DNA of 5,119 bases, taken from the NCBI GenBank assembly GCA_003646935.1, contig QMLW01000192.1, forward strand, positions 1 through 5,119, given 5' to 3'. The notes under the pieces were generated by a model. That model saw only the letters and a list, made by a program, of their open reading frames with translations. It had not been told where the DNA came from and made no database searches. A program made the position numbers and the translations under genes. This DNA comes from Deltaproteobacteria bacterium (GTDB lineage: Bacteria; Desulfobacterota; DSM-4660; Desulfatiglandales; B25-G16). Shown here one piece after another: positions 4,925 through 5,119 of this stretch. Position 1 is the stretch's first letter. Each line of letters begins with the position of its first letter.

Positions 4925-5119
4925 ATGCCATCCGTGAAAGACAACATGATCGCTCGATGGAAGCAGAACAAGACGGTGAGGAAGAAGACTCGGGGACCCC
5001 CCGAGATGCCGCGGTTCACTGTGTTTAAGAGCGCGAAGCACATATACGCGCAAATCATCGATGATACCACCGGTTGTACGCTGGTAGCGGCCTCAACGGT
5101 ATCCAAGGAGCTTCGGCCC
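4925..5119 (+). CDS. rplR: 50S ribosomal protein L18, 3'-truncated by the window edge
   Basis: L18 binds 5S rRNA with L5 and links it to the 50S central protuberance. The first 65 residues are visible. After a basic, poorly conserved N-terminus ([20 protein letters not shown]) come the L18 hallmarks: [20 protein letters not shown] at about 20-39, then [20 protein letters not shown], then SKEL. The frame is closed upstream by a TAA at 4880-4882, and ATG 4925 is the first start codon after it. ATG 4946 is an alternative, but it would remove residues usually present. The family is about 117-122 residues, so roughly the second half lies outside the window. Confidence 0.97.
   Translation, partial: MPSVKDNMIARWKQNKTVRKKTRGPPEMPRFTVFKSAKHIYAQIIDDTTGCTLVAASTVSKELRP

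Overview
The window is a contiguous stretch of a bacterial ribosomal-protein locus: the distal part of the S10 operon followed directly by most of the spc operon. All thirteen genes lie on the + strand in the canonical bacterial order: rpsS (5' end cut off), rplV, rpsC, rplP, rpmC, rpsQ, rplN, rplX, rplE, rpsN, rpsH, rplF and rplR (3' end cut off). I see no RNA gene, mobile element, CRISPR array, frameshift or broken gene.

Layout. Positions 1-2299 hold the S10-operon part (S19, L22, S3, L16, L29, S17). Positions 2403-5119 hold the spc part (L14, L24, L5, S14, S8, L6, L18). Most neighbours are separated by 1-23 nt, which fits translational coupling on one long mRNA. Four junctions are wider: rpsS-rplV (103 nt, about 68% GC), rplV-rpsC (64 nt), rpsQ-rplN (103 nt, at the usual S10/spc boundary) and rplF-rplR (79 nt, with two small hairpins). 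No gap has a convincing promoter or a hairpin followed by a T-tract, so read-through transcription across the window is the simplest reading.

Organism. The gene order, the short zinc-ribbon type of S14, and an L24 carrying two CxxC pairs indicate a bacterium. The protein style resembles Desulfobacterota ('deltaproteobacterial') or other deep-branching anaerobes, but I cannot fix the phylum by eye. Codon use is striking for highly expressed genes: AGG/AGA for arginine, ATA for isoleucine and AAG for lysine. This pattern is often seen in thermophiles and is unlike fast-growing mesophiles such as E. coli.

Together the products build both subunits. S19, S3, S17, S14 and S8 belong to the 30S subunit. 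L22, L16, L29, L14, L24, L5, L6 and L18 belong to the 50S subunit. The genes are ordinary. The points worth a second look are the spacers, the start of rplN, the codon signature and the paired zinc-ribbon proteins. I found no evidence for a previously undescribed system.
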